Of a DNA stretch of 52,301 nt, positions 33,842-41,567 are shown piece after piece. The stretch spans positions 1-52,301 of the forward strand of contig CAWAZL010000003.1 of NCBI GenBank assembly GCA_963786495.1, read 5' to 3'. The translations under genes were made by a program, and so were the position numbers. Numbering within the stretch: the stretch's first letter is position 1; each line of letters begins with the position of its first letter. The notes under the pieces were generated by a model. That model had not been told where the DNA came from. It saw nothing but the letters and a program-made list of their open reading frames with translations, and ran no database searches. The stretch is from JALZKA01 sp963786495. GTDB taxonomy: Bacteria; Actinomycetota; Thermoleophilia; Solirubrobacterales; 70-9.

Positions 33842-34159
33842 TTAGTTCGCGGTTTGGCGCAAGAGGAGCGCCGGCTGGCGCGGCGGGACGAGTCCCGTGG
33901 GGGTGTCTGGCCGGAACGTCGAGCACGGTGAGTCGAGGTCGAGCGCGCAGAGCTCGTTGCGGTGAAAGAAGCAATCGGCGCACGTGGGCTTGCCCTTGCG
34001 ACCCGGCTTCAGCCCCCGCCGGGTAAGACCCACGGCGCGAACCCACTCCTTGGTTCGATCCACTTCTGAAAGCACGAGGCCGACTATGCCAGCCCGCAAG
34101 AGGCATGTGGGCCGGGTTCTCGCAAACCGCGCAAATCGCCCCGCGAGGCGTTTCCGCAA
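33842..34159 (-). CDS. Small cysteine-rich protein of unknown function
   Basis: 105 residues from ATG at 34159, or 77 from a GTG at 34075, which I think is a good alternative because the N-terminal 28 residues are very basic. The core has four cysteines in the order C-x2-C-x7-C-x7-C (TCADCFFHRNELCALDLDSP, then CSTFRPDTPTG), a layout that fits a small metal-binding or disulfide knuckle. It is divergent from the fatty-acid hydroxylase gene. I do not know the family. Confidence 0.6.
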   Translation of the reverse strand: MRKRLAGRFARFARTRPTCLLRAGIVGLVLSEVDRTKEWVRAVGLTRRGLKPGRKGKPTCADCFFHRNELCALDLDSPCSTFRPDTPTGLVPPRQPALLLRQTAN

Positions 34160-34209
34160 AGCCCGCGAAAAACGCCCGGGCGAGATCGCTCTCGCCTACA
34201 ATCCGGGCC

Positions 34210-34830
34210 ATGTCCACTGAGCGCACAGCTCGCCTCAGCGCATCTCCCCCGCTGTTTAAGTCCCGCTTTCTCGACTTCTTCTCGCGGGTTCATCCTGTGG
34301 TGCCTGCGCTGATCTTCATCCCAGCGATCGCCGGGCTCGTCGTCGTAGCCGCCAACGAGGGCATGGGCGCGGGCGAGATCGCGCTTCTTGCGCTCGGCGG
34401 CCTCGCTATCTGGACCCTCTCGGAGTACTGGCTTCACCGCAAAGTCTTTCACTGGGAGCCCGACCACCCCATCGGCTCGCGGATGCACTTCATCATCCAT
34501 GGGGTTCATCACGACCACCCGAACGACAAGATGCGCCTTGTCATGCCACCCGGCGCGAGCATCCCACTCGCACTTTTGTTCGCCGGTCTCTTCTGGCTCA
34601 TCTTTGGGATTCCGACGGGGCTTCCACTTTTCGCCGGGTTCCTTGTTGGTTACTTGATGTACGACTACACGCACTATTACCTACATCACGCGGTGCCCAA
34701 GACGGAGTTCGGGAAACGCCTTCGCGAGCAGCACATGCGCCACCACTTTCAGGACCACCGCTACGGATATGGCGTCTCGACGCCGCTCTGGGACGCGGTC
34801 TTCGGCACGCTTCCTCGCAAGCGCAGCTAG
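34210..34830 (+). CDS. Fatty-acid hydroxylase superfamily protein (sterol desaturase type)
   Basis: 206 residues from ATG at 34210, a more sensible start than an upstream GTG at 34105 that would overlap the divergent gene. The diiron histidine motifs of the superfamily are visible: HRKVFH, HGVHHDHPND, HYYLHHAVP and HMRHHFQDHRYGYG. Hydrophobic segments include VPALIFIPAIAGLVVVAAN and IPLALLFAGLFWLIFGIP. The short length and the second-block arrangement match fatty-acid 2-hydroxylase-like enzymes. The likely reaction is oxygen-dependent hydroxylation of an acyl chain at the membrane. Confidence 0.88.
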   Translation: MSTERTARLSASPPLFKSRFLDFFSRVHPVVPALIFIPAIAGLVVVAANEGMGAGEIALLALGGLAIWTLSEYWLHRKVFHWEPDHPIGSRMHFIIHGVHHDHPNDKMRLVMPPGASIPLALLFAGLFWLIFGIPTGLPLFAGFLVGYLMYDYTHYYLHHAVPKTEFGKRLREQHMRHHFQDHRYGYGVSTPLWDAVFGTLPRKRS

Positions 34831-34896
34831 CGCATACTTACTTTTGTCAGTTCTCAGTAACGTGTGGATTACACACTTACTGAAGGGACTCTCCTC
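34831..34896 (+). promoter_or_regulatory. Promoter region with symmetric GTGTG...CACAC site
   Basis: The gap carries a direct repeat (ACTTACT, twice) and an inverted repeat GTGTGGATTACACAC immediately upstream of the regulator start at 34897. A TTTTGTCAG may be part of a -35. The symmetric site could be an operator for the winged-helix regulator itself; this is inferred. Confidence 0.4.
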
Positions 34897-35274
34897 ATGC
34901 CATCTGCAAGCAGCACCGTCGACAAGGCGGCAAAGCTTCTCCGTGACCGGATCTCCGAGCTCGACTCCGAGCGCGCCAGGCTGGAGCGCGCGCTCTCCAG
35001 CCTGACCGACGGCCAGGAAGGCAAGCGCGGCCCCGGCCGGCCGCGGGGCTCGTCCTCTACGACATCGAGCAACGGGCGCAAGCGCCGCCGCAGCCGCAAG
35101 GGCGGCACCCGCGCGGAGCATGCGCTCAAGGTGATTTCGGAGAGCCCCGGCATCGGCGCGTCCGAGATCGCCGAGAAGCTGGGCATCAAGCCGAACTACA
35201 TGTACCGCGTCTTGCATGAGCTCCAGGCCGACGGCCGGGTGCGCAAGGACGGCCGGGCCTACTACCCGGCGTAG
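34897..35274 (+). CDS. Small regulator with AT-hook motif and winged helix
   Basis: 125 residues from ATG at 34897, which has a CTCCTC leader; a GTG upstream at 34864 is less likely. An N-terminal helical segment (VDKAAKLLRDRISELDSERA, about 8-40) could dimerise. A basic AT-hook-like core RGPGRPRG (about 44-51) and a lysine/arginine run (GRKRRRSRKGG) follow, then a winged helix (HALKVISESPGIGASEIAEK, NYMYRVLHELQADGRVR). This looks like a nucleoid-associated or local DNA-binding protein. Its stop lies one base from the mdh stop on the other strand. Confidence 0.75.
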   Translation: MPSASSTVDKAAKLLRDRISELDSERARLERALSSLTDGQEGKRGPGRPRGSSSTTSSNGRKRRRSRKGGTRAEHALKVISESPGIGASEIAEKLGIKPNYMYRVLHELQADGRVRKDGRAYYPA

Positions 35275-35275
35275 C

Positions 35276-36262
35276 TCAGCTCAGCAGGGATTCGACCGCG
35301 CTTCGCTCCTCTTGGAGTTCGGCGACGGTTGCGTCGATCCGCTCTCGGATTGCGTCGCCGATCCGCAGGTCCTGGACGATCTCGTACTCGCCGCCGGAGC
35401 AGGTGCACGGATGGCCCGAGATGATTCCCTCGGGGATGTCGTAGGAGCCGTCGGCCGGGATCCCCATGGAGACCCAGTCGCCCTCCGGCGTGCCGAGGAC
35501 CCAGTCGTGGACGTGGTCGATTGCGGCGTTCGCGGCGGATGCGGCCGACGATGCGCCGCGGGCGTCGATGATCGCCGCGCCGCGCTTGGCGACCGTAGGA
35601 ATGAAGTCGTCGAAGATCCAGCCCTCGTCGTCCACGGCCATCCAAGCCGACTCGCCGTTGACCTGGCAGTTCCCCAGGTCCGGGACCTGCGTGGTCGAGT
35701 GGTTGCCCCACACCGTCATGTTCGTGACATCGGAGACGCCTACCTCGAGCTTTCCGGCTAGCTGGGCGATCGCCCGGTTGTGGTCCAGCCGGAGCATCGC
35801 GGTGAAGCGCTCCTTCGGCACGTCGGGAGCGTTCGACATGGCGATGAGAGCGTTGGTGTTGGCCGGGTTGCCCACCACGAGGACCTTGATGTCGTCCGCG
35901 GCGCCGGCGTTGATCGCCTCGCCCTGCGGCTTGAAGATCCCGCCGTTCGCCTCAAGCAGGTCCGAGCGCTCCATGCCCGGGCCGCGCGGCCGCGCGCCGA
36001 CCAGGAGGCCGACGTTGCAGCCGTCGAAAGCCTTCTCGGGGTCATCGAAGATGTCAATGCCCGCCAGCAGCGGGAAGGCGCAGTCGTCAAGCTCCATTGC
36101 GGTGCCCTCGGCGGCCTTGACTGCGTCGGGGATCTCGAGCAGGTTCAGGTGGACCGGCGTGTCCTTGCCGAGCATCTCGCCGGAGGCGATGCGGAAGAGG
36201 AGCGCATAGCCGATCTGGCCTGCTGCTCCGGTGACGGTGACTTTCACGGGTGTATCTGCCAT
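35276..36262 (-). CDS. mdh: Malate dehydrogenase
   Basis: 328 residues. Interconverts malate and oxaloacetate with NAD. The nucleotide fold opens with VTVTGAAGQIGYALLFRIAS, and ELDDCAFPLLAGI, GARPRGPGMERSDLL, VVGNPANTNALIAM, LDHNRAIAQLA and the catalytic NMTVWGNHSTTQVPD follow. The length and motifs match the actinobacterial/cytosolic-type MDH. Its ATG directly follows the icd stop (TGAATG), so icd and mdh form a two-gene TCA operon. Expression would be coordinated with isocitrate dehydrogenase. Confidence 0.96.
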   Translation of the reverse strand: MADTPVKVTVTGAAGQIGYALLFRIASGEMLGKDTPVHLNLLEIPDAVKAAEGTAMELDDCAFPLLAGIDIFDDPEKAFDGCNVGLLVGARPRGPGMERSDLLEANGGIFKPQGEAINAGAADDIKVLVVGNPANTNALIAMSNAPDVPKERFTAMLRLDHNRAIAQLAGKLEVGVSDVTNMTVWGNHSTTQVPDLGNCQVNGESAWMAVDDEGWIFDDFIPTVAKRGAAIIDARGASSAASAANAAIDHVHDWVLGTPEGDWVSMGIPADGSYDIPEGIISGHPCTCSGGEYEIVQDLRIGDAIRERIDATVAELQEERSAVESLLS

Positions 36263-37477
36263 TCAGCTCATCTCCTTTTGAAGGTTCTCGTCGATCGACG
36301 CCAGGAACTCCTGTGTCGTCTGGTAGTCCTGGTCCTTGCCTACGAGTAGCGCCAGGTCCTTGGTCATCTTCCCGCTCTCCACCGTCTCCACACAGACGCG
36401 CTCGAGCGTCTCGCCGAACTCGGACACCTCGGGCGTCTCGTCCATCCGGCCGCGCGCCTGTAGGCCGCGCGTCCAGGCGAAGATCGATGCGATCGGATTG
36501 GTCGAAGTGGGGTTGCCCTTCTGGTGCTCGCGGAAGTGGCGGGTAACCGTGCCGTGCGCGGCCTCGGCCTCGACGGTCTTGCCGTCGGGCGTCATGAGCA
36601 CCGACGTCATCAGGCCGAGCGAGCCAAACCCCTGGGCGACGGTGTCGGACTGGACGTCGCCGTCGTAGTTCTTGCAGGCCCAGACGTAGCCGCCCTCCCA
36701 CTTGAGCGCCGCGGCGACCATGTCGTCGATCAGGCGGTGCTCATAGGTGAGGCCCTTCTCGTCGAAGTCGGCCTTGAACTCGTCGTCGAAGACCTCCTGA
36801 AACAGGTCCTTGAAGCGCCCGTCGTACTTCTTCAGGATCGTGTTCTTCGTCGTCATGTAGACGGGGTACTCGCGGTTGAGCCCGTAGCGGAACGAGGCGC
36901 GTGCGAAGTCGCGGATGGAGTCGTCGAGGTTGTACATCGCCATCGCGATGCCTGACGACGGGAAGTCGAAGACGTCGATCTCGATCGGCTCGCCCTCGTC
37001 CTTCGGGGTCCACGTGAGCGTCAGCTTTCCCTCACCCGGGATGAGCGCGTCCTCGGCGCGGTACTGATCACCGAAGGCGTGACGCCCGATGATGATCGGC
37101 TTGGTCCAGCCCGGAACGAGGCGGGGAACGTTCGAGATCACAATCGGCTCACGGAAGATAACCCCGCCCAGGATGTTGCGGATCGTCCCGTTCGGCGAGC
37201 GGTACATGTCCTTGAGGCCGAACTCTTCGACTCTGGCTTCGTCAGGAGTGATCGTCGCGCACTTGACGCCGACGCCGTGCTCCTTGATGGCGTTTGCGGC
37301 GTCGACCGTGATCTGATCCTCGGTCTCGTCGCGCTTTTCGATGCCCAGGTCGTAGTAGAGGAGCTCCACGTCGAGGTAGGGAAGGATGAGTTGCTCCTTG
37401 ATGAACTCCCAGATGATCCGGGTCATCTCGTCGCCGTCGAGCTCGACGATGGGATTCTTGACTGCGATCTTTGCCAT
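36263..37477 (-). CDS. icd: NADP-dependent isocitrate dehydrogenase (eukaryotic-like type)
   Basis: 404 residues. Oxidative decarboxylation of isocitrate to 2-oxoglutarate. Motifs: IVELDGDEMTRIIWEFIKEQ, YRSPNGTIRNILGGVIFREP, GWTKPIIIGRHAFGDQYRA, LIDDMVAAALKWEGGYVWAC, KNYDGDVQSDTVAQGFGSLG and EAAHGTVTRHFREHQKGNPT. This is the homodimeric type II enzyme used by many actinobacteria, not the long monomeric form. It precedes mdh with no gap. The divergent SCP2 gene begins 69 bases away. Confidence 0.96.
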   Translation of the reverse strand: MAKIAVKNPIVELDGDEMTRIIWEFIKEQLILPYLDVELLYYDLGIEKRDETEDQITVDAANAIKEHGVGVKCATITPDEARVEEFGLKDMYRSPNGTIRNILGGVIFREPIVISNVPRLVPGWTKPIIIGRHAFGDQYRAEDALIPGEGKLTLTWTPKDEGEPIEIDVFDFPSSGIAMAMYNLDDSIRDFARASFRYGLNREYPVYMTTKNTILKKYDGRFKDLFQEVFDDEFKADFDEKGLTYEHRLIDDMVAAALKWEGGYVWACKNYDGDVQSDTVAQGFGSLGLMTSVLMTPDGKTVEAEAAHGTVTRHFREHQKGNPTSTNPIASIFAWTRGLQARGRMDETPEVSEFGETLERVCVETVESGKMTKDLALLVGKDQDYQTTQEFLASIDENLQKEMS

Positions 37478-37546
37478 AGCCGGTGTCCTTGGCTCCTTCA
37501 GGTGGTCGGGGGTTGCGGACCCTAGCGGGCATACGATGCCCCGATC

Positions 37547-37981
37547 ATGTTGAGCTCAATCGGAGACCGGTTCGACGCCGCGACGCTCGCGCGCATGGCG
37601 AGGCGAACGCCTGACCCGGTGCTTCGCGCGATGACCGTCAGGCCCATCCGGTCGCTCGTCGTTGGCGAAGTGTTCCGCCGGATGCCTTCTCAGATGAAGC
37701 CTGCCGCCGCCCCGCCCGATTGCGTGATCCGCTGGCGGATCGGCGAGGGCAATAAAACCGAGACCTGGTTCTGCGTCTTCGAAGGGGGCCGGCTGAAGAC
37801 CACAACCCGCGACCCGGATACCCCACCGCGGACGACCCTCGAAGTGTCGGCTCCCGATTTCCTGCGCCTCGTCACGGGCTCCGAGTTCCCGATGGCGATG
37901 TTCCAGGACGGCCGCATCAAGATCTCCGGCGACCTCTTCTTCGCCGCCCAGCTCCAAGCGATGTTCCAGATCCCGGCCTAG
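37547..37981 (+). CDS. SCP2 sterol-binding domain protein
   Basis: 144 residues, a single SCP2 domain over most of the length: VIRWRIGEGNKTETWFCVFE, TTTRDPDTPPRTTLEVSAPD and LFFAAQLQAMFQIPA. Such free domains bind acyl chains or sterol-like lipids and may carry acyl-CoA. It is divergent from icd and lies upstream of the AidB-like acyl-CoA dehydrogenase on the same strand. It is a second SCP2 domain in the window, the other being fused to the R2-like protein. Confidence 0.83.
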   Translation: MLSSIGDRFDAATLARMARRTPDPVLRAMTVRPIRSLVVGEVFRRMPSQMKPAAAPPDCVIRWRIGEGNKTETWFCVFEGGRLKTTTRDPDTPPRTTLEVSAPDFLRLVTGSEFPMAMFQDGRIKISGDLFFAAQLQAMFQIPA

Positions 37982-37993
37982 CCGACGGGCTCA

Positions 37994-38034
37994 TGTGTCC
38001 GGAAACTTTCGCTGAGCGGCAGTAACCGGACACA
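37994..38034. repeat. Palindromic TGTGTCCGG...CCGGACACA element
   Basis: A 9-bp perfect inverted repeat (TGTGTCCGG at 37994-38002, CCGGACACA at 38026-38034) flanks 23 bases with an internal GCTGAGCGGC. It fills most of the intergenic gap between the SCP2 protein and the AidB-like gene. It looks like a small interspersed palindromic element, and could fold into an RNA hairpin that separates the two transcripts. Confidence 0.75.
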
Positions 38035-38066
38035 GGCGCTCCACCGGGCCGTAGCATGAGCTCCCC

Positions 38067-39734
38067 ATGGCCACCGTTGAGGGGCGCAGCGCCCACGCGA
38101 CGCACGAGGTCTCAAACCAGGCCTCCCCGCTCGAGAACTACAACGTCTTCGCATCCAACCGGGTGCTGGTCGAGGCGTTGCGCCGTGAAGGCGGCGAGTG
38201 GGCCGAGGAGCGCGTATCCGATGTGGGCGCGTTCTCGGGCTCCGAGCAGGCCAAACGCTGGGGCCGCGAGGCGAACGAGAACGGGCCCGTGCTCGTTACC
38301 CACGACCGCGTCGGCCACCGCATCGACGAGGTCGAGTTCCATCCCGCCTGGCACGAACTGATGCGGGCAGGGATCGGCTTCGGCATCCACTCCCTGCCAT
38401 GGACCGATCCGCAGCCGGGCGCGCACGTCGCCCGCGCCGCGATGTTCATGTCGTTCACCGCCGACGCGGGGGTCGGCTGCCCGATCTCGATGACGTACTC
38501 CGCGATTCCCGCTATTCGTGCAACGACGGAGATCGCTGAAGAGTGGGAGCAGCGCTTCCTTTCGAACTCGTACGACTCGGAGCGCCTCCGTCCCGCGCCC
38601 GACAAGGCCGGCGCCCTCTGCGGCATGGGCATGACCGAAAAGCAGGGCGGTTCCGATGTGCGGACAAATTCAACCCTGGCGGCCCCTCTCAACGGCGGCG
38701 GCCCTGGCGCCGAGTACGAACTGACCGGCCACAAGTGGTTCATGTCGGCCCCCATGTGCGACGCGTTCCTTGTCCTCGCCCAAGCCGAGGGCGGGCTCTC
38801 CTGCTTTCTCATGCCTCGTTTCACGCCGGACGGCGATCGCAACCGAATCCACATCCAGCGCCTGAAAGACAAGCTCGGCAATCGCTCGAACGCGTCCTCC
38901 GAGGTGGAGTTCCGCGGCGCCTGGGCGCAGATGGTCGGCGAAGAGGGTCGCGGCGTCCCGACGATCATCGAGATGGTCAACCACACCCGCCTCGATTGCG
39001 TGATCGGCGGCGCCGGCGGCATGCGGGAGGCGGTCGCCGCGGCAATCCACCACACCTCCCAGCGCGCGGCGTTCGGCAAGCTCCTGATCGAGCAGCCATT
39101 GATGAAGAACGTCCTGGCCGATCTCGCGATCGAGTCCGAGGCGGCGACCATCGGCATGATGCGCCTCGCGCGCTCCTACGACGAGGCCGGCGCGGGTGAT
39201 CAGACCGCCTTTGAGTTCAGGCGCCTGGCGAACGCGGTCCTCAAGTACTGGGTGAACAAGCGGGCGCCGGCCCACGCGGCAGAAGCGCTCGAGTGCTTCG
39301 GCGGCAACGGTTTCGTCGAGGAGTCCGGCATGCCGCGCCTCTATCGCGAGTCACCGCTCAACGGGATTTGGGAGGGCTCGGGCAACGTCCAGTGCCTCGA
39401 TGTGCTGCGCGGGATGGCGAAGAACCCCGCGGCGCTCGAAGCCTTCCTCGGCGAGGTTGCGGAAGCCTCCGGCTCCGACGAGCGGCTCGATGCCGGCGTC
39501 GAAGAACTCAAAGCTGAGTTCGGGGACATCGAGACGATTGAGTCACGCGCCAGGCGCGTCGTCGAGCGCATGGCGCTTGTGCTCCAGGCGTCGCTCCTGA
39601 TCCGCTTCGGCGACGAGGCGGTCGCCGACGCGTTCTGCGCGTCGCGGCTGGCGGGAGATTCGGGCCGCGCATTCGGCACCTTGCCGGCCGGCACCGATTT
39701 CGACCGGATCATCGCGCGACACGCGGTGGCGTGA
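38067..39734 (+). CDS. Acyl-CoA dehydrogenase, AidB-like
   Basis: 555 residues. An FAD enzyme of the AidB subgroup (about 540 residues, longer than ordinary acyl-CoA dehydrogenases of about 380). Landmarks: SPLENYNVFASNRVLVEALR, CPISMTYSAIPAIRA, GMGMTEKQGGSDVRTNSTLA, ELTGHKWFMSAPMCDAFLVL, KDKLGNRSNASSEVEF, HTSQRAAFGKLLIEQPLMKN, and YRESPLNGIWEGSGNVQCLD near the end, a strong AidB signature. AidB relatives may act in alkylation defence or branched acyl-CoA oxidation. The neighbouring SCP2 and crotonase genes favour a lipid role. The stop overlaps the start of the lipoprotein (GTGA). Confidence 0.9.
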   Translation: MATVEGRSAHATHEVSNQASPLENYNVFASNRVLVEALRREGGEWAEERVSDVGAFSGSEQAKRWGREANENGPVLVTHDRVGHRIDEVEFHPAWHELMRAGIGFGIHSLPWTDPQPGAHVARAAMFMSFTADAGVGCPISMTYSAIPAIRATTEIAEEWEQRFLSNSYDSERLRPAPDKAGALCGMGMTEKQGGSDVRTNSTLAAPLNGGGPGAEYELTGHKWFMSAPMCDAFLVLAQAEGGLSCFLMPRFTPDGDRNRIHIQRLKDKLGNRSNASSEVEFRGAWAQMVGEEGRGVPTIIEMVNHTRLDCVIGGAGGMREAVAAAIHHTSQRAAFGKLLIEQPLMKNVLADLAIESEAATIGMMRLARSYDEAGAGDQTAFEFRRLANAVLKYWVNKRAPAHAAEALECFGGNGFVEESGMPRLYRESPLNGIWEGSGNVQCLDVLRGMAKNPAALEAFLGEVAEASGSDERLDAGVEELKAEFGDIETIESRARRVVERMALVLQASLLIRFGDEAVADAFCASRLAGDSGRAFGTLPAGTDFDRIIARHAVA

Positions 39735-40738
39735 GCACCACACTCCGGCTTCGGACGCGAGCGGCGCTCGCGTCACTTTTGTTCGCCGCCGGCCTGGGCC
39801 TCGCGTCGTGCGACAGCGCGGAACAGGAGACCAACGCCGCCGCCAAGCCGGCTGAGCTCGCGCGCTACCTGCCCAAGGACACACAGCTGGTCCAGGCCGT
39901 GGATGTGGTCGCGGCACGCGACGAGCTCGACCTTCCCGAGGACGCGAACGCGCTCCCGACGAGCAACAAGACCTTTCCGCGGCCGAAGAACCCTGAATCG
40001 ACGCTGTTCCAGGTCACCTCCAGGGCGTACCCGGATGTGATCGACACCTTCATGTCGCAGTTCGACGGGCGCGGTGCATCGCCGCTTGACGGCACGCTCA
40101 TCCGGGCGGCCGCCGGCGGAGCTCAGGGAGTCAGCATCGTCTCGACAGCCGAGCCCGTCGAGGACGTCGATCGAAAGCTGGAGCTGGCCGGATACTCGCT
40201 CGAGGGAAAGATCTATAAGGCGGGTAAAAAGACGCCCAGCACGGCGTCGCGTTTTGTGGCCGACGCCGGAAACGGCCGGTTCGTCTTCGCACGCGAACTC
40301 GACGACGCCCAAGAGACTCTGCGGCGCATTCGCGACGACGCCGAGCCGGGCCACGCGGCGGAGGCGCTGGAGCCGGCGAGCGGGTCGGTTCGGCTAGCCC
40401 TGACGAACGAGGACAAGCGGTCATGCGTGACTGCATTTTCTGCGGCGATGGAGGCGACGGGCGAGGGCGCGGCACTGGCGCTGATCATCTCTGGTGACAA
40501 GCCGGATCCGGAGCGCTTCGACCCGAAGACGCTCAAGGGCCTGGCCACCGGGACGCCGACCGTGCTGGTCGACGCCCTGCTGGTCCCGATCCGGGTGAAG
40601 AAGCCGCTCAAGGATGGGCTAGATGCGCTCAACCAGGTCATCTCCTCCACAGGGACGGTTGAGGAAGTGAAACCGGGGCGGGACGTCAGGCCCGTGCCTG
40701 TCGTCCCCGGGCCCTTCAAGTCATACGACTGCCCGTAG
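39731..40738 (+). CDS. Lipoprotein A (paralogue of the one at 41568)
   Basis: 335 residues from a GTG that overlaps the previous stop. A lipobox, LGLASC (cysteine near residue 27), follows a signal peptide (LASLLFAAGLGLA). The mature part opens ELARYLPKDTQLVQAVDVVA, and the C-terminus ends KSYDCP. It shares an organisation with the later lipoprotein: an AVDV-x-AA block near residue 55, an STLF or STFY motif and a single cysteine before the stop. The fold is unknown; the pattern suggests a periplasmic or surface solute-binding or scaffold protein. Confidence 0.7.
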   Translation: MSTTLRLRTRAALASLLFAAGLGLASCDSAEQETNAAAKPAELARYLPKDTQLVQAVDVVAARDELDLPEDANALPTSNKTFPRPKNPESTLFQVTSRAYPDVIDTFMSQFDGRGASPLDGTLIRAAAGGAQGVSIVSTAEPVEDVDRKLELAGYSLEGKIYKAGKKTPSTASRFVADAGNGRFVFARELDDAQETLRRIRDDAEPGHAAEALEPASGSVRLALTNEDKRSCVTAFSAAMEATGEGAALALIISGDKPDPERFDPKTLKGLATGTPTVLVDALLVPIRVKKPLKDGLDALNQVISSTGTVEEVKPGRDVRPVPVVPGPFKSYDCP

Positions 40739-40748
40739 GATCACCGCC

Positions 40749-41543
40749 GTGTCCGAAGACCGAGTGCAGATCGACGTAGCCGACGGCGTCGCAGACGTGC
40801 GAATGGTGCGCGCCGACAAGCACAACGCGCTTGACTGGCCGATGTTCCAGGCGCTGGACGGAGTGACCGACGAGCTCGCCGAACGCGATGACGTCCGCTG
40901 CGTTGTCCTCTCGGGCGAAGGGCCAAGCTTCTGTTCCGGCCTCGACTTTCCGAGCTTCATGGCCGGCGACGTCGGAGTCGACGAGATGATCTCCGAGGTA
41001 CCGGGGGAGGTCGCGAACATCGTCCAGCGCGTCTCGTACGACTGGCAGCGCCTGCCGATGCCCGTGATTGCCGCGATCCACGGCAACTGCCTCGGCGGCG
41101 GGGCACAGATCGCGCTCGGTGCCGACATCCGCATCTCGGCCCGGGAGCTGAAGCTCTGCGTGATGGAGATCAAGTACGGCCTGATTCCCGACATGGGCAT
41201 CACACAGGTCCTGCCCGCGCTGGTCGGGCTCGACGTTGCCAAGGAGATCGTCTTTAGCGGCCGCACGATCGGGGCGGAGGAGGCGCTCGCGCTTGGTCTC
41301 GTGACTCGCGTCTCCGACAACGCATTGGGCGAGGCCAAAGAACTTGCCGCACAGATTGCTTCGAAGTCGCCACATGCGATCCGCTCGGGCAAGCGCCTTC
41401 TGAACGAGGCGTACACAGGTCGGAAGCGAGGACGCCCTGAAGCTCGAGGCCGAGCTTCAGCGCGCCCTTATCGGCAGCCCGAACCAGATCGCGGCGGTCA
41501 CGGCAGCGATGACCAAGGAGCCGGCGAGTTCGTCGATCCTTAA
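40749..41543 (+). CDS. Enoyl-CoA hydratase/isomerase family (crotonase), with two offset frame slips
   Basis: 264 residues, GTG start. A crotonase fold: GEGPSFCSGLDFPSFM and HGNCLGGGAQIALGADIRIS (oxyanion-hole loops), then EIKYGLIPDMGITQVLPALV, VFSGRTIGAEEALALGLVTR. The C-terminus in the given frame (TGRKRGRPEARGRASARPYR) is unnatural. In another frame the same DNA reads QVGSEDALKLEAELQRALIG, a typical crotonase end. So one base is probably gained near 41,413-41,417 and one lost near 41,526-41,533, and the two errors cancel so that the ORF ends correctly at FVDP. The true enzyme is most likely intact. Confidence 0.8.
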   Translation: MSEDRVQIDVADGVADVRMVRADKHNALDWPMFQALDGVTDELAERDDVRCVVLSGEGPSFCSGLDFPSFMAGDVGVDEMISEVPGEVANIVQRVSYDWQRLPMPVIAAIHGNCLGGGAQIALGADIRISARELKLCVMEIKYGLIPDMGITQVLPALVGLDVAKEIVFSGRTIGAEEALALGLVTRVSDNALGEAKELAAQIASKSPHAIRSGKRLLNEAYTGRKRGRPEARGRASARPYRQPEPDRGGHGSDDQGAGEFVDP

Positions 41544-41567
41544 TGTTGGGTCGCTAGCGTCTTCGCC

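Noticed and set aside
34084..34674. A 196-residue minus-strand frame against the fatty-acid hydroxylase
   Set aside because: It is rich in Glu, Asp and Arg with no domain. The sense strand carries the histidine motifs of the hydroxylase family.
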